DNA of 64,000 nt from Tubiluchus corallicola. Its lineage: Eukaryota; Priapulida; Priapulimorpha; Priapulimorphida; Tubiluchidae. The notes below the pieces were generated by a model, which did not search any database, was not told the DNA's origin, and worked only from the letters and a program-made list of their open reading frames with translations. The DNA is taken from assembly GCA_030141605.1 (NCBI GenBank), contig JAQGDQ010000364.1:57501-121500 (forward strand). Direction: 5' to 3'. The first letter of the stretch is position 1. Each line of letters begins with the position of its first letter. This document shows positions 25,910 through 33,870 of the stretch, piece by piece. Made by a program: the position numbers and the translations under genes.

Positions 25910-25983
25910 CTGTCTCTCTCTTTTTCTCTCACTCTCTCCCGTCTCTCTCCTCTCGTCCTCTCTCTCTCCCTCCCTCCCCCTCT

Positions 25984-26071
<88 letters not shown>

Positions 26072-29000
26072 ACTAGACCCATTCTGCAATGTTTTTTCGT
26101 TTTCTTTCTTATGATGAATAGTAAATGAAATTGCTTCTGATTGCACATGCCAATGTACCTTCACACTTCCCTGTTTCAGTACACATACTTGTTGACCAGT
26201 CAGTTGGAATCACAGAGGCTTTACTTTGAAGAAAAAATGGACTTCGTTGAAAAGAGTGCACTAGAAAAGGTACAATTTGCTCGAGTTTTTGCGAATTTAT
26301 TCTGGAGATCCACTAGAATTAAATAGAATATTGTAGAATGTTCTATAGTATAGTAGAACAATCTTCTTACCTTGTTGAAGTTTCTAGACATTTCTATTTC
26401 TAGATTGTTCGCTGGTACTGATATATGAGGCGGATCTGGCCGCTGAAGTTTATTCTCTCACATTCTCTCGTATTCTCAGATTCTCAGATACTCTTTCACG
26501 TTTCCAGATTATCACATTACTGTAAACATTTCGCGTTCCTTCATACTTTTGTGTTGTAGAATTCTCGTATAATAAACTAGTTTCATTTGATGAAGTGTTT
26601 TCTGATTTTCTCGACGAGATTCAGGATATCTGAATAACTAGAAAAGCTTAACTGCCGACTTATGGATGATTTTGCTATGCAAGCACATATATGTACTTTG
26701 TAACCACAGACTTTCAGTATGGGTTTGGTCATTCTTTAGTGAAAGTAGCGGTCAGTCAGAGCTCATTCTGCAGGGTATGCATACAAACTGTGGAGCAAGT
26801 TTGCCAGTCTGACTGAATATATGGAACAAGCCTGTCAGTCTCAACTTGGACCTTTGCTATGTTAATCCTATTTCTATGTACATCTTACAGGTGTTACGTA
26901 TTTCAGGTAACTGAGTTGGAAACCAGGTTAAAATTGGTATCACAGGAATGTGAAGCCATGGAAGGCAAAATGATCGCCATTACACATGAAAAACAAAATC
27001 TAGAGAAAAAGAATTCTCAGGTCAGTCTTCAAATTTACATAGCCTGTAGGTCAGGGGTGTGCAAATTGCGGCCCGTGGGCCACTTGCGGCCCTCCGATAG
27101 AATTTGTGCGGCCCGCGAAGAGATTTGTCAACCTAATGAAAGTGCGGCCTGGGCGATTAATTGAGTGTATCCAGCTGAAGTCCGTGCCACGATCCCAAAG
27201 ATAGTTCTGGTAGTTTTTTCTACTAGACTGTATGCCATTAACCCTTACAAGATGGTTGTGGCTTAATGTCACTGTACTACACAGACTGTGTGATACACAT
27301 TACTAATATGCATTGTATTGAAATTACCACTATTTGTCCTGAAAGTAGAAATATATGGTTTGTAATATAAATTTTAATAACTTCTAAAATAGTTTCTTGA
27401 GTGTAGTAGTAATGATGTACGCAGGTCGGATGCAAAAAAATCGTTATTAGGCCTTTCTGTACTTGGCTCCTTGATCAAACTGCCTGTGGCCCGCAGGAAT
27501 TGCGGGAAAGTTTAATGTGGCCCAGCTAGTCAGATAATTTGCACACCCCTGCTGTAGGTTATTCTACCTGGATGTTATTTAAATGCGCATCTGACGTCGA
27601 TGTCACTATTCATTTTATGTCTGATCTGCTCGGATACCTATTGCATTGCTAAACTGCTCGCTGAGAAACAGGCGCAACCATCATGTTAAAGGAAGACCGG
27701 ACGATTATTTAGACTCAATCTCATTTTAATTTACTGTCCAAAATATACATTTTCTTGCCTATAAAGTTAGCAATTGTTTCCTATATTTGAATAATTATCT
27801 TAGTAAGTTAAACAACGGTAACCGAACACACAGCTTTTGCTTACGTCAGAAACTAACCACAGTTTGTGCAATGGCAGGCGTCTTCCCTTGCGCGTCAAGC
27901 ACATTTGCATAAGTGTTACAGTACTGCTTAAACGCATGATGTCACGAAAAGTGGGCTTTACATCATATGACGTCATGAAACTAACACAGCAGTTCATGAT
28001 TATAGTTATCACGGCATAGCCTTCTATTTGTCGGCCATGCGAATGTGACAAAAAAGTGCCGCTGCCAATCTTAGTAGATTCACTGAACAGCGCCTAGTTT
28101 TGAAAGTTTAACAAAATTTGAGTATCCGAGGTAATTATTATTTAATCTAAGCTTTGATTTAAAATAACCTATTGTAGTTTTCAATATTTTAGAGCAGTCT
28201 TTATTCTGAACTCGTGTTTACACAATCATCCAGTTTTCCTTTAATGAATTACTGAAACAATCACTCATTGTTCAATAATTAGTTGAATAATAAGTTAAAA
28301 TTAATAAATGCCAACTCGATAACGATCTGTAATAGTATAACATGTGATTATGTCCTTTGTGGGGTCGAGGTTCTTGAAAGGGGTCGCCACCAACAAAAGG
28401 GTGGGAACCATTGGTGTATATTGACACAGTGGATTGCTGGAATTGCAAAGTTATTATTTTGTACTTTTGTTTAGTTGTCAAACAAGATGGTAAAAATGAC
28501 TGCTGAACTGACTGATGAGAAAGAGATGAACAAGAGTTTGATGGAAAATCAGAAAATGTGGCAAACTAAAGTCTCTAGTCTAGAAAAACAACTCAATGAT
28601 ACCATGACAGAAAAGGATAAGGTAATTCTAGCTAACCAATTCTGATTGATTAACCAATTACTGACTGACTGACCGACTCATTCCTGACAACTTGCCCAAT
28701 TGACTTATTGACCCGTAAGCTAAGGCTGAGAAGGTCAACCATTTAAACGTTTAACTGACCGCTAACTGGTGTAACCGTTTAGAATATCACTAACCATTTA
28801 ACCATTACTTAGTCAAGTTTTCTAGGTATCCGTATTAATGAAACCTTGTATCTTTTCTGAGTTGGCATATGCAGTTAACAATGTCCCGCTTACTTAAAAT
28901 TGTACTATTTACGACATTGTTTCACTTAATCTGGTTGCCTTTCATATATCGGACCATTGGACAATATATGTTACATTGGACATTCTCGCTGGCGCATGCT

Positions 29001-31003
29001 AGATTTGAACTACACCTCTTAATAGGGGTGGAGTTTGCACGCGTGGCGATTCCACGCTGTGTGAGTAAACATGGCATGACCCGGAGGGGGTAATTGCGTC
29101 ACAGGCTTTCTTCATAACTTGAATTTTGTTGTTCAAAAACTTCTTAAAACATACAAAAGAGTTAAAATGCTAACTGAGCGCAATTAATAATGTTTGAAGG
29201 TTAGTTAAAAAGCCTAACCATCACAGCCCTAAAGCTAACATAGTGATTATAGGCTAAGAACGCCTCTTATTTCCTGATCGCTGACATAAGTTCTGCTGGG
29301 TGTGAATACGGTAAACTGCGTATAACTCGAATTTTTGCGTATTTGGAACAGATCTTGTAGAATTGATTTTCCTTTTTGTTTTCCCTTTGACAAACATCAT
29401 CATGCAACTCAAATCCTCGCATAACGAAAACCGAGTTTCAGGTACAATTCTTAAGAATCTAACTGAAATTGCCTCGCCTATCTCGAACAGCCTCCCAAGT
29501 GAGAAGTCCTCCGCAAATGTGTGCACCATATTACAATTCTATCGGCTGGTTTCAGCAAAAATGCTACAATTTATTGTGTTATCTTAGTAGAACACTACAC
29601 ACAACATGGTTTAATGTAGGTCACAGTATTATTATTGCCGAATTCTTTTAACTATGCTACAATAGAGGTGGATTATTCATAAAAGTTGTTGTTGGTCATT
29701 TTCACAGGCTGTAGGTTTATTATCCGACATTGATGAGTGACTCACTCTTGTTTCCTTACGAATGATTTCTAACTCGATGAGTGTCTCAAATCTTGTTTCC
29801 TTAAGAACAATGTCTAACTCAATGAGTGACTCAAATCTTGTTTCCTTACAAACGATGTCTAACTCAATGAGTGACTCAATCCTATTTCCTAAGAATGATG
29901 TCTAACTCAATGAGTGACTCAAATCTTGTTTCCTTACGAACGATGTCTAACTCAATGAGTAACTCAAATCTTGTTTCCTTACGAACGATGTCTAACTCAA
30001 TGAGTAACTCAAATCTTGTTTCCTTACGAACGATGTCTAACTCAATGAGTGACTCAAATCTTGTTTTCTTGTGAACATTGTCTGACTCATACTTTTGCAT
30101 GACTCAAAGAAATTTCCTGGTCCCGAGGTGTTCGAGTTATGCGTAGTTTACTGTACTAGTATTATCCAGTGTGTTATGGTTTATAAACTGAATATAACAG
30201 AATACCCATTACTCAACTTCAAATGAAGGTGCCATGCAGAGAGCTATAGTGAAATATTGCAAGTGTCATTTATTATGAAATACTTGAAATTATTGCGCAG
30301 CGCTTGTTTGAAATATGAAGCTATTTCACAGTTCAGTTATGCCCACCCGTGCAGTTGCAGTAGGTCAGAGGTTAAGTGTACTACAGCTACGCGTCTTTGC
30401 TACAACTGACACGTGTCGAGTGAGTGAAGCAAAGCTGTCTGCTGCATCAGTTCAATAATTTCAGTTCTTTTACGTTGACTTTACTGAATTATGCATTAGT
30501 GTGTAGAGTGATTTACTAGCAGGATCTTGCTTGTGAACAACAAAGATGAATCAGGTAAGGTTCTAGCTAGCTGTTATAACTTTTACTAGTACAATAGCAT
30601 GGCCTGCGAGGCGTTGTCACGCGCCTTGTCTGGTTCACTTAACCTTTGACCTTTTCCCGATCATCATGAATCACTGGAAGTGTAAGAAGCCTTATTTGTT
30701 GCTTTCTTTGCAAATATTTCCAGCGTGCATTTTTTATTTACAGTGTATCGTTGTCAGGTTAACTCTCAAACACCGACACTGTTGACATTGCTTGTTGACA
30801 CTATGAGCTTAACTACTTGCGTTTTTACACATTAGGAAATATCTGACATAAAGGAGCAGCTGCGGGACGTCATGTTTTACCTGGAAGCTCAGCAAAAGAT
30901 CGGTGCTGAATCGGCTGATATCAGGCAGGAGATACAAGATGGACATATCATCATGGGAGAGCCAAGTACGTCCCAGGGAAAACGGACTCGGAAGAAGAGG
31001 TAG
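7736..31003 (+). CDS. BRAP: BRCA1-associated protein (BRAP/IMP), RING and ZnF-UBP E3 ubiquitin ligase; 15 exons
   Basis: Exons: 7736-7898, 8461-8586, 11561-11774, 14568-14678, 15813-16005, 17628-17693, 19694-19776, 21306-21381, 21572-21639, 23986-24130, 25722-25760, 26180-26269, 26907-27020, 28475-28621, 30836-31003. All introns are GT-AG, all phases agree, total 1803 nt = 600 residues, close to the family length of about 590. Order: a short N-terminus ([13 protein letters not shown]); the BRAP2 RRM-like region ([18 protein letters not shown], then [12 protein letters not shown]) about residues 140-260; RING-H2 with C284, C287, C303, H305, H308, C311, C320, C323; ZnF-UBP with C337, C340, C349, C352, C357, H364, H368, H374; then a coiled coil from about 425 to 570 ([27 protein letters not shown]) and a basic tail ending RTRKKR. 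The family acts in the cytoplasm as an E3 ligase that binds nuclear localisation signals and restrains KSR-dependent Ras/MAPK signalling. All zinc ligands are present, so it should be active. The start ATG at 7736 is the first in its frame after a stop at 7676; an extra upstream exon is possible. Confidence 0.95.
8135..8290. mobile_element. MITE family F terminal fragment (BRAP intron 1)
   Basis: Begins TTAAAGGACAAGAAAACC, the reverse complement of the family F terminus at 53885-53901. The interior has diverged. Confidence 0.45.
8544..8647 (+). repeat. BRAP exon 2/intron 2 junction sequence shared with a MITE copy at 52710-52814
   Basis: About 104 bases covering the last 43 coding bases of exon 2 ([14 protein letters not shown]), the GTAAGT donor and the start of intron 2 match the minus strand of 52710-52814 with only scattered changes. 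The encoded peptide lies in the poorly conserved linker of BRAP and I know of no counterpart in vertebrate BRAP. Confidence 0.85.
8692..9192 (-). mobile_element. MITE family I (AATAAGCCTTTTCACAGTT termini), BRAP intron 2
   Basis: Left end AATAAGCCTTTTCACAGTTCC; right end ACTATGAAAAAGCTTATT. The interior contains GGTTAAGTGTACCAGACAACGC and TTCTAGCTAGCTG words on the reverse strand, as in the copies at 30317-30696 and 52258-52622. A duplicated internal block (GCAGACAGCTTTG, GTGGTACACTTAAGCTTTGAC) occurs twice, so this copy has an internal duplication or is two nested copies. Confidence 0.75.
9333..9700. mobile_element. Tc/mariner-like MITE (CAGTCAACCTCGGATATAAGGGA)
   Basis: Begins TACAGTCAACCTCGGATATAAG and ends with the degraded inverse CTCTTATATCCGAG. 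A close inner inverted repeat (CCTTATAGCCGAAGTTGAGTCTGACTG near 9400) follows the left terminus. TA-flanked ends of this sort are typical of Tc/mariner (pogo/Tigger-type) MITEs. Confidence 0.6.
10170..10560 (-). mobile_element. Probable retroposon 3' end (minus strand)
   Basis: Starts with a TTGATTTGATTGATTTGATTTAACGCTTTATTTCG motif, then CACCCACAAATAAAAAACG. The same style (short T-rich repeats, then TTTATTTCG or TTTATTTA) recurs at about 17770, 20231 and 61930, suggesting 3' tails of minus-strand non-LTR elements. No coding remnant is seen. Confidence 0.35.
10966..11464 (+). mobile_element. hAT-like MITE, 499 bp, perfect 8-bp TSD (BRAP intron 2)
   Basis: Termini CAGGGGTGCGCAAATT and AATTTGCACACCCCTG; flanked on each side by ATCTAGAT (10958-10965 and 11465-11472). 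The interior carries CGGGCC-rich ends and the word AACCGTCTTGTAAGGGTTAATGGCAT. It pairs with a 500-bp copy in opposite orientation at 27052-27551. Confidence 0.95.
11838..12353. mobile_element. Tc/mariner-like MITE (ACAGTTATACCTCTGTTTTCGA) in BRAP intron 3
   Basis: Termini TACAGTTATACCTCTGTTTTCGA and TTTTGAAAACGGAGGTATGACTGTA, consistent with TA target duplication. The inner word AAAACCGATTT occurs near both ends. A GC-rich patch (CTCGGGCGCGGTCGG) lies at 12172-12190. No transposase. Confidence 0.85.
12458..12960. mobile_element. MITE family F, left two thirds (BRAP intron 3)
   Basis: Matches 53221-53690: AGCACAAG, ATAAAACTTGTATATTTAAACTGCCGTGATGACCGTT, TTATCTTGTCAGTAAGATTAAAAATAC and GTGAATCAGTGGTGCACGCCGGG. 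The right terminus is missing; a minisatellite follows directly. Confidence 0.75.
12990..13827. repeat. 27-bp minisatellite, about 31 units (BRAP intron 3)
   Basis: The unit is AATAATGTTGAAAGTGCTGGTCTAGAG with few substitutions. Because 27 is divisible by three, both strands stay open: + reads NNVESAGLE repeats (13148-13876), - reads YSLDQHFQH repeats. No acceptor-donor pair flanks it and the array lies wholly within a BRAP intron, so I treat it as non-coding. Confidence 0.93.
15160..15752 (+). mobile_element. MITE family C (BRAP intron 4)
   Basis: Homologous in reverse orientation to 44610-45165: shared TAAAGTGATTTTACT, CCACCATTCGCTTGAAAATT, CTTATTTCAATGCTTG and ACTTCTGCAGGTTACCTA. It ends GACTTTTCCTTTAA about 60 bases before BRAP exon 5, so it lies within the branch-point neighbourhood of that acceptor. 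Confidence 0.75.
16140..16289. mobile_element. MITE family F internal fragment split by a TTAA MITE
   Basis: CAGTAAGATCATTCATATGC, GGTGAATCAGTGGTGCACACTGGGA and CAAATATTTTAAATT correspond to the interior of family F (53500-53620). The neighbouring element starts at the TTAA at 16290. A stray terminus, TTAAAGGAAAACTGGATGATTGTGTAAAC, lies at 16059-16087. Confidence 0.6.
16290..16845 (+). mobile_element. TTAA-flanked MITE family G, 556 bp (BRAP intron 5)
   Basis: TTAA at both edges. Terminal inverted repeats AGCAAAGCCGGATGATTGT and CAATCGTCCGGTCTTCCT. TTAA duplications are the piggyBac target-site signature. Two more copies (20614-21169 and 27686-28244) have the opposite orientation and nearly the same length. 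Confidence 0.9.
17372..17570 (+). repeat. 101-bp tandem duplication (BRAP intron 5)
   Basis: Two copies beginning GAGTAATGTTGT and ending TCGTAGAAATGATAAATGTGATG and TCGTGGAAATGACAAATGTGATG. The short open frame across them is incidental. Confidence 0.85.
18640..18965 (+). mobile_element. LINE reverse-transcriptase C-terminal remnant (BRAP intron 6)
   Basis: Translating on + gives, with frame breaks, [26 protein letters not shown], and [18 protein letters not shown], the standard end of non-LTR retrotransposon proteins ([12 protein letters not shown], then a WE-LA-DR-W motif). A roughly 32-bp segment (GGATAGGACATGTTA) is tandemly repeated about four times inside the GHV motif, so the copy is dead. 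The last words, GACTCTAAAGAAGATGATGATGAGC at 19547-19577, are the usual terminal codons of such elements and lie beyond the next array. Confidence 0.75.
18945..19525 (+). repeat. 78-bp composite minisatellite grown inside a LINE tail
   Basis: Alternating units of about 36 and 42 bp, core GACAGGGTAGCATGGAGTTAAT. The first unit is the coding sequence for the WE-x-x-x-DR-AW end of the LINE, so the array arose by amplification of that element. The minus-strand ORF of [12 protein letters not shown] repeats is a shadow. Confidence 0.9.
19623..19712 (+). repeat. 45-bp tandem duplication of the BRAP exon 7 3' splice site
   Basis: Copy 1 (19623-19667) and copy 2 (19668-19712) differ at three positions. 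Each holds the pyrimidine tract, the TTTTAG acceptor and the first 19 exon bases (GAYGAATCTGTGAACGGAA). Copy 2 is continuous with exon 7. Use of the copy 1 acceptor would add 45 bases ending in an in-frame TAG, which is the AG of copy 2. Confidence 0.95.
20014..20230. repeat. (AAT)n microsatellite, two blocks
   Basis: AAT/ATG trinucleotide runs at about 20014-20065 and 20132-20235. The second abuts the SINE to its right and probably is that element's 3' tail (ATT repeats on the minus strand). Confidence 0.9.
20236..20505 (-). mobile_element. tRNA-derived SINE with (ATT)n tail (BRAP intron 7)
   Basis: On the minus strand from about 20500: ATAACCTAGTGGTAATGC (A-box) and then GGTCATGAGTTCGATAC (B-box), about 40 bases apart as in pol III promoters, then a non-tRNA body ending AATAAAGATTATT and a trinucleotide tail. 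Confidence 0.8.
20614..21169 (-). mobile_element. TTAA MITE family G, 556 bp (BRAP intron 7)
   Basis: TTAA at 20614-20617 and 21166-21169; ends AGGAAGACCGGATGATTGT and ACAATCATCCGGTTTTCCA. Same length as, and opposite orientation to, the copy at 16290-16845. Confidence 0.9.
21890..22520 (-). mobile_element. LINE 3' end with zinc-knuckle reverse-transcriptase C-terminus (BRAP intron 9)
   Basis: The minus strand encodes ...[15 protein letters not shown]..., [19 protein letters not shown], then [20 protein letters not shown], the C-x2-C...H-x4-C knuckle found at the end of many non-LTR element proteins. The frame continues, with breaks, into a lysine-rich tail and then a short 3' UTR. Frameshifts and the missing upstream part show a 5'-truncated dead copy, opposite in direction to the host gene. 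Confidence 0.8.
23840..23972 (+). repeat. 21-bp minisatellite immediately upstream of BRAP exon 10
   Basis: About six units of TGTGTTCATGTTTGTGTGCAT, ending 13 bases before the exon 10 acceptor at 23985, so the array makes up the branch-point and upstream pyrimidine region of that splice site. Confidence 0.88.
24202..24839 (+). mobile_element. MITE family D, 638 bp (BRAP intron 10)
   Basis: Ends GTGTGCTTGCATAGCAATATCGTCCATTAG and GACTTATGGACGGTTTTGGTTTGCAAACAC. Internal words TCCATTTCATGGGGATCATTTTGATACCAAG and CAACAGAAAAAACCCGAAGCAAA are shared with 62322-62872. Confidence 0.88.
24930..25260. mobile_element. Head-to-head pair of tRNA-like SINE copies (foldback), BRAP intron 10
   Basis: The left arm on the minus strand has CAGGTCTCGAGTTCAAATCCC and the right arm on the plus strand has TTACCTCGAGTTCAAATCCC, both B-box-like, followed by CAATTTTTCAGYRCCTC and TTCAACTCAKTACC. 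The arms form an imperfect 130-bp inverted repeat around an approximately 60-base spacer. Confidence 0.65.
25832..26070 (+). repeat. (CT)n polypyrimidine tract, about 240 bp (BRAP intron 11)
   Basis: Nearly pure TC dinucleotides with a short C/T-only interruption at about 25912-25992. It fills most of the 419-base intron between exons 11 and 12. The Leu/Ser and Arg/Glu ORFs here are repeat shadows. Confidence 0.97.
26625..26695. mobile_element. Terminal fragment of MITE family D
   Basis: AACTGCCGACTTATGGATGATTTTGCTATGCAAGCACA matches the terminus of family D. No partner end is nearby. The 26300-26620 segment before it (TATTCTCAGATTCTC, then a TATAATAAACTAG end) looks like part of an LTR-like element but cannot be bounded. 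Confidence 0.55.
27052..27551 (-). mobile_element. hAT-like MITE, 500 bp, perfect 8-bp TSD (BRAP intron 13)
   Basis: Starts 31 bases after exon 13. Termini CAGGGGTGTGCAAATTGCGG and AATTTGCACACCCCTG; CTGTAGGT on both sides (27044-27051 and 27552-27559). Same family as 10966-11464, opposite orientation. Confidence 0.95.
27686..28244 (-). mobile_element. TTAA MITE family G, 559 bp (BRAP intron 13)
   Basis: TTAA at 27686-27689 and 28241-28244; ends AGGAAGACCGGACGATT and ACAATCATCCAGTTTTCCT. Same orientation as the copy at 20614-21169. Confidence 0.9.
29307..30155. mobile_element. Tc/mariner-like MITE (ACGGTAAACTGCGTATAACTCGAA) with internal minisatellite (BRAP intron 14)
   Basis: Termini TACGGTAAACTGCGTATAACTCGAA and TTCGAGTTATGCGTAGTTTACTGTA form a TIR bounded by TA. 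Its inside is expanded by the 46-bp array at 29735-30095. Confidence 0.75.
29735..30095. repeat. 46-bp minisatellite inside a MITE
   Basis: About eight units of ACGATGTCTAACTCAATGAGTGACTCAAATCTTGTTTCCTTACGA with small changes. Short ORFs on both strands are shadows. Confidence 0.9.
30317..30696 (+). mobile_element. MITE family I (BRAP intron 14)
   Basis: Ends AAGCTATTTCACAGTT and AAGTGTAAGAAGCCTTATT; interior GTCTGCTGCATCAGTTCA, TTTACTAGCAGGATCTTGCTT and GGTAAGGTTCTAGCTAGCTG match 52258-52622. It lies about 140 bases before the last BRAP exon. Confidence 0.82.
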
Positions 31004-31029
31004 TAGCAATTATGAAAATTGCTTTACGT

Positions 31030-31540
31030 AAGTCGACGAGTTGACGAGTGACGATCAATTGGTCAACAGTCAACGAGTGACGATCTATTGGTCAACAGTC
31101 AACGAGTGACTATCAATTGGTCAACAGTCGACGAGTGACGATCAATTGGTCAACAGTCAACGAGTGACGATCACTTGGTCAACAGTCAACGAGTGACGAT
31201 CAATTGGTCAACAGTCCACGAGTGACGATCACTTGGTCAACAGTCAACGAGTGACGATCACTTGGTCAACAGTCGACGAGTGAGGATCACTTGGTCAACA
31301 GTCAATGAGTGACGATCAAATGGTCAACAGTCAAGGGGTGACGATCAAATGGTCAACAGTCAACGAGTGACGATCAATTGGTCAACAGTCATCGAGTGAC
31401 GATCGCTTGGTCAACAGTCAACGAGTGACGATCACTTGGTCAACAGTCAACGAGTGACGATCACTTGGTCAACAGTCAACGAGTGACGATCAATTGGTCA
31501 ACAGTCAACGAGTGACGATCAATTGGTCAACAGTCAAAGG
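31030..31540 (+). repeat. 29-bp minisatellite in the BRAP 3' UTR, about 18 units
   Basis: The unit is GTCAACAGTCAACGAGTGACGATCAATTG, starting roughly 30 bases after the BRAP TAG stop, so it is expected in the mature mRNA. Possible poly(A) signals (AATAAA) appear only much later, for example 32317-32322. Confidence 0.92.
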
Positions 31541-32620
31541 TGCTGCTTTTCATCTGCAGTTTTGTTAAAGCCCAAAATGCTCATTAGTCAGTAAGCTATG
31601 TGAAAAGCAGTTTGAATCATACTGCTTACCTTTCGACTTTCTTGCTCGTTTTGTATTCTGTGATATGTATAATGTCTTTACGATATTTGTTACACTACTG
31701 TAAGCTGTGTAGTTTACAGATAGGATACAGCTTTACTGCCTTGTGTGTTTTCTATTATCGCGCAGTTACAGTTCAAACATTTCAAGAAACTCTCAACTAA
31801 TAATATCCACAGATGTATCGACTTCATGTAGTTCAATGGCAATTTTTCTGGAGTGTAAAACCAATGCAAAAAGTGTTCGTGATAAAACCAGTACAAAATG
31901 CGTTACTGAGAAATACCACAATTCATTTAATGTCGCTTTGACGTTTAAGGTGCTTCAGGATTTCATATTGTTTACACATTGCTGAAAAGAAAACAATAGC
32001 TTTTGTGTTGCTTGGCTGTTCGTTATTAATTAATACTCCGTTTTTCATTGCGTACCATGCCTACTCAGAGTTTTAGGGAACGATAAGAATACTGATCCAT
32101 AACAGAAATTTGTAAGTGATATCTAACATTTATTCTTGAAACAATTACTACTTTGTGATTGGCTATCATCGTTGTATTGTGATTGTATTTATTATTGTTA
32201 TTTATTGTGCATTTCAAATGTTGTATTTTAAACTAATTGCAAGCGAAACACTCAGAAAAATGAAGTAAAAACTGCAAAATTAAACGAAATATGAAAAGTA
32301 TACAAAACTAAAACCGAATAAACGACAATAATCTTAATGCAAAATTATTTTGTGTTTATTCACTAATGACAAGAAAATCGCCTCATTCAGCAAATTTTTT
32401 GAAAAAATAACTCTGGCTAGTATATGGCTTCATGAAAATTACTGACACATTATTATGCATAAAACAAGGGGAAGAAGTTTACAATTCCCACACAGTTTAA
32501 ATAACCTAACCCCAACCCTGGCCCTAATCATAATCCACTTTTCTTGTGTGGAGGAAATTGCAAACTTTAGCCAAACAAAGTTTCCAAACAGTTACTGATA
32601 CTTACTGGCGACCACCAACT
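31541..32620. other. BRAP 3' flank / long 3' UTR candidate
   Basis: No exon or repeat recognised. AATAAA at 32317-32322 is the first clean poly(A) hexamer seen after the BRAP stop, so the 3' UTR may be up to 1.3 kb. Confidence 0.45.
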
Positions 32621-32905
32621 TCACCTAAATGTAATCAGTGGCGATATCAACTGGGCAGTAAGCTTGGACAAGCTGGTACTGTGCTCCCCCATCTTCTTCA
32701 ATAAGTCCCCCAAGTGACTCTTAAAAACATTTACACTTGTAGAGTTCACTGCCTCCTCCGTTTGCCGGTTCCAGGTATTAACAACCCCTTGGCTGATACT
32801 GTATTTTCTGTACGGTACAAGTATAGATCTTGTTTCCACTAATTTTTTGGGGGGGTGGGAATGACTCAGCAACTGAATTAATGTGTTGCTAATTTGACCT
32901 CTCAT
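32621..32905 (-). mobile_element. LINE protein C-terminal fragment
   Basis: The minus strand reads LVPYRKYSISQGVVNTWN, then EEAVNSTSVNVFKSHLGDLL, the familiar end of non-LTR element polyproteins (R-Y-F-SQRVV-WN-LP-EVV-A-SVN-FK-LD). The upstream part is degraded. It is similar to the plus-strand copy at 51480-51925. Confidence 0.72.
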
Positions 32906-33226
32906 CTTTTCGAAGTTGTTTGGTGAGATACGAGCATCAGTTGGGGCAGCTCACGTTTCAAGTTTCTTATCAAGCTCCTAGAATAGCTGAATGTCGTTCC
33001 ACGATGCTGTTTGCTTTCCAAATTTGAACACGGATTGTGGATGCGGCCAGTCCAGGCAAAGAAACGGTAAAAATCGGCATTGAACTATACGATAGACCTG
33101 CAATTTATTAAAATAACAGGTCGCGAAAAGTGCTTAAAAACGTGCTAAAGGTTATTACTATTTAGACAAAATCAAAAGTTAGATTTAAGAAGAATGAAAC
33201 ACAAAACTTACTTGATGATTCTAGAG

Positions 33227-33862
33227 CAGTGGTTCCCAAACTTTCTCGGACCGTTACCCAAATCGGGAAACCCGGTCGTGTCCATTACCCCCCACCTAGT
33301 ACTACTCCAACTCAAAAAGTAAACACACGTATATGCCACAAGCAAGCAAAATTATTTATGTTTGCTCGTGACATAAATAAATTTCCAGGTGTTGTTGTTG
33401 TTGTATTGTTGCCAAAACAAGAATTACAATTACTGAACCTGCTGATTACTGAGTGAGCAAGTTCGTTCGAGTAATTATTACTCGAACAAACGAAAACAAG
33501 AAGAAATGAATGACAACAACAAAATCTACTTTTCCTTAGTATCAAAAAGATAGAGAGATAGTAAAGGGGGCCTAGCTTTCTCTAAACGCTGTGCAGAAAT
33601 GTCGATAGAGAAGAAACCAAAGAAACGATCGTGAACTTTGACTTCTCCCCAGGATCGCACCAGAGATCGTGGGAACGTGCGAATGATGGACCCCATGACA
33701 CAGTGTTGCCTGCCGGAGGCAGTCTCTTCAAGAAGAAAACTACGTAAAATGCATTCCGAGCGAAGTTTTAAAAATTTTCAGAGGGGTGCCCGTTAACCCC
33801 CCCCCCCCAAACCATATTACCCCGGGGGGGGGGGTAATTTACCCCTACTTTGGGAACCACTG
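33227..33862. mobile_element. hAT-like MITE, 636 bp, 8-bp TSD
   Basis: Termini CAGTGGTTCCCAAACTTT and AAGTTTGGGAACCACTG-type ends (TTTGGGAACCACTG), with TTCTAGAG duplicated at 33219-33226 and 33863-33870. A poly-C then poly-G inverted tract (33799-33833) lies near the right end. Confidence 0.93.
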
Positions 33863-33870
33863 TTCTAGAG

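Noticed and set aside
25787-26164. Arg-Glu and Ser-Leu repeat ORFs of up to 125 codons
   Set aside because: They are the (CT)n tract read in different frames and lie inside a BRAP intron.
32500-32530. Telomere-like repeat (CCTAACCCCAACCCTGGCCCTAA)
   Set aside because: Only about four degenerate units within ordinary sequence; too short and irregular to call.
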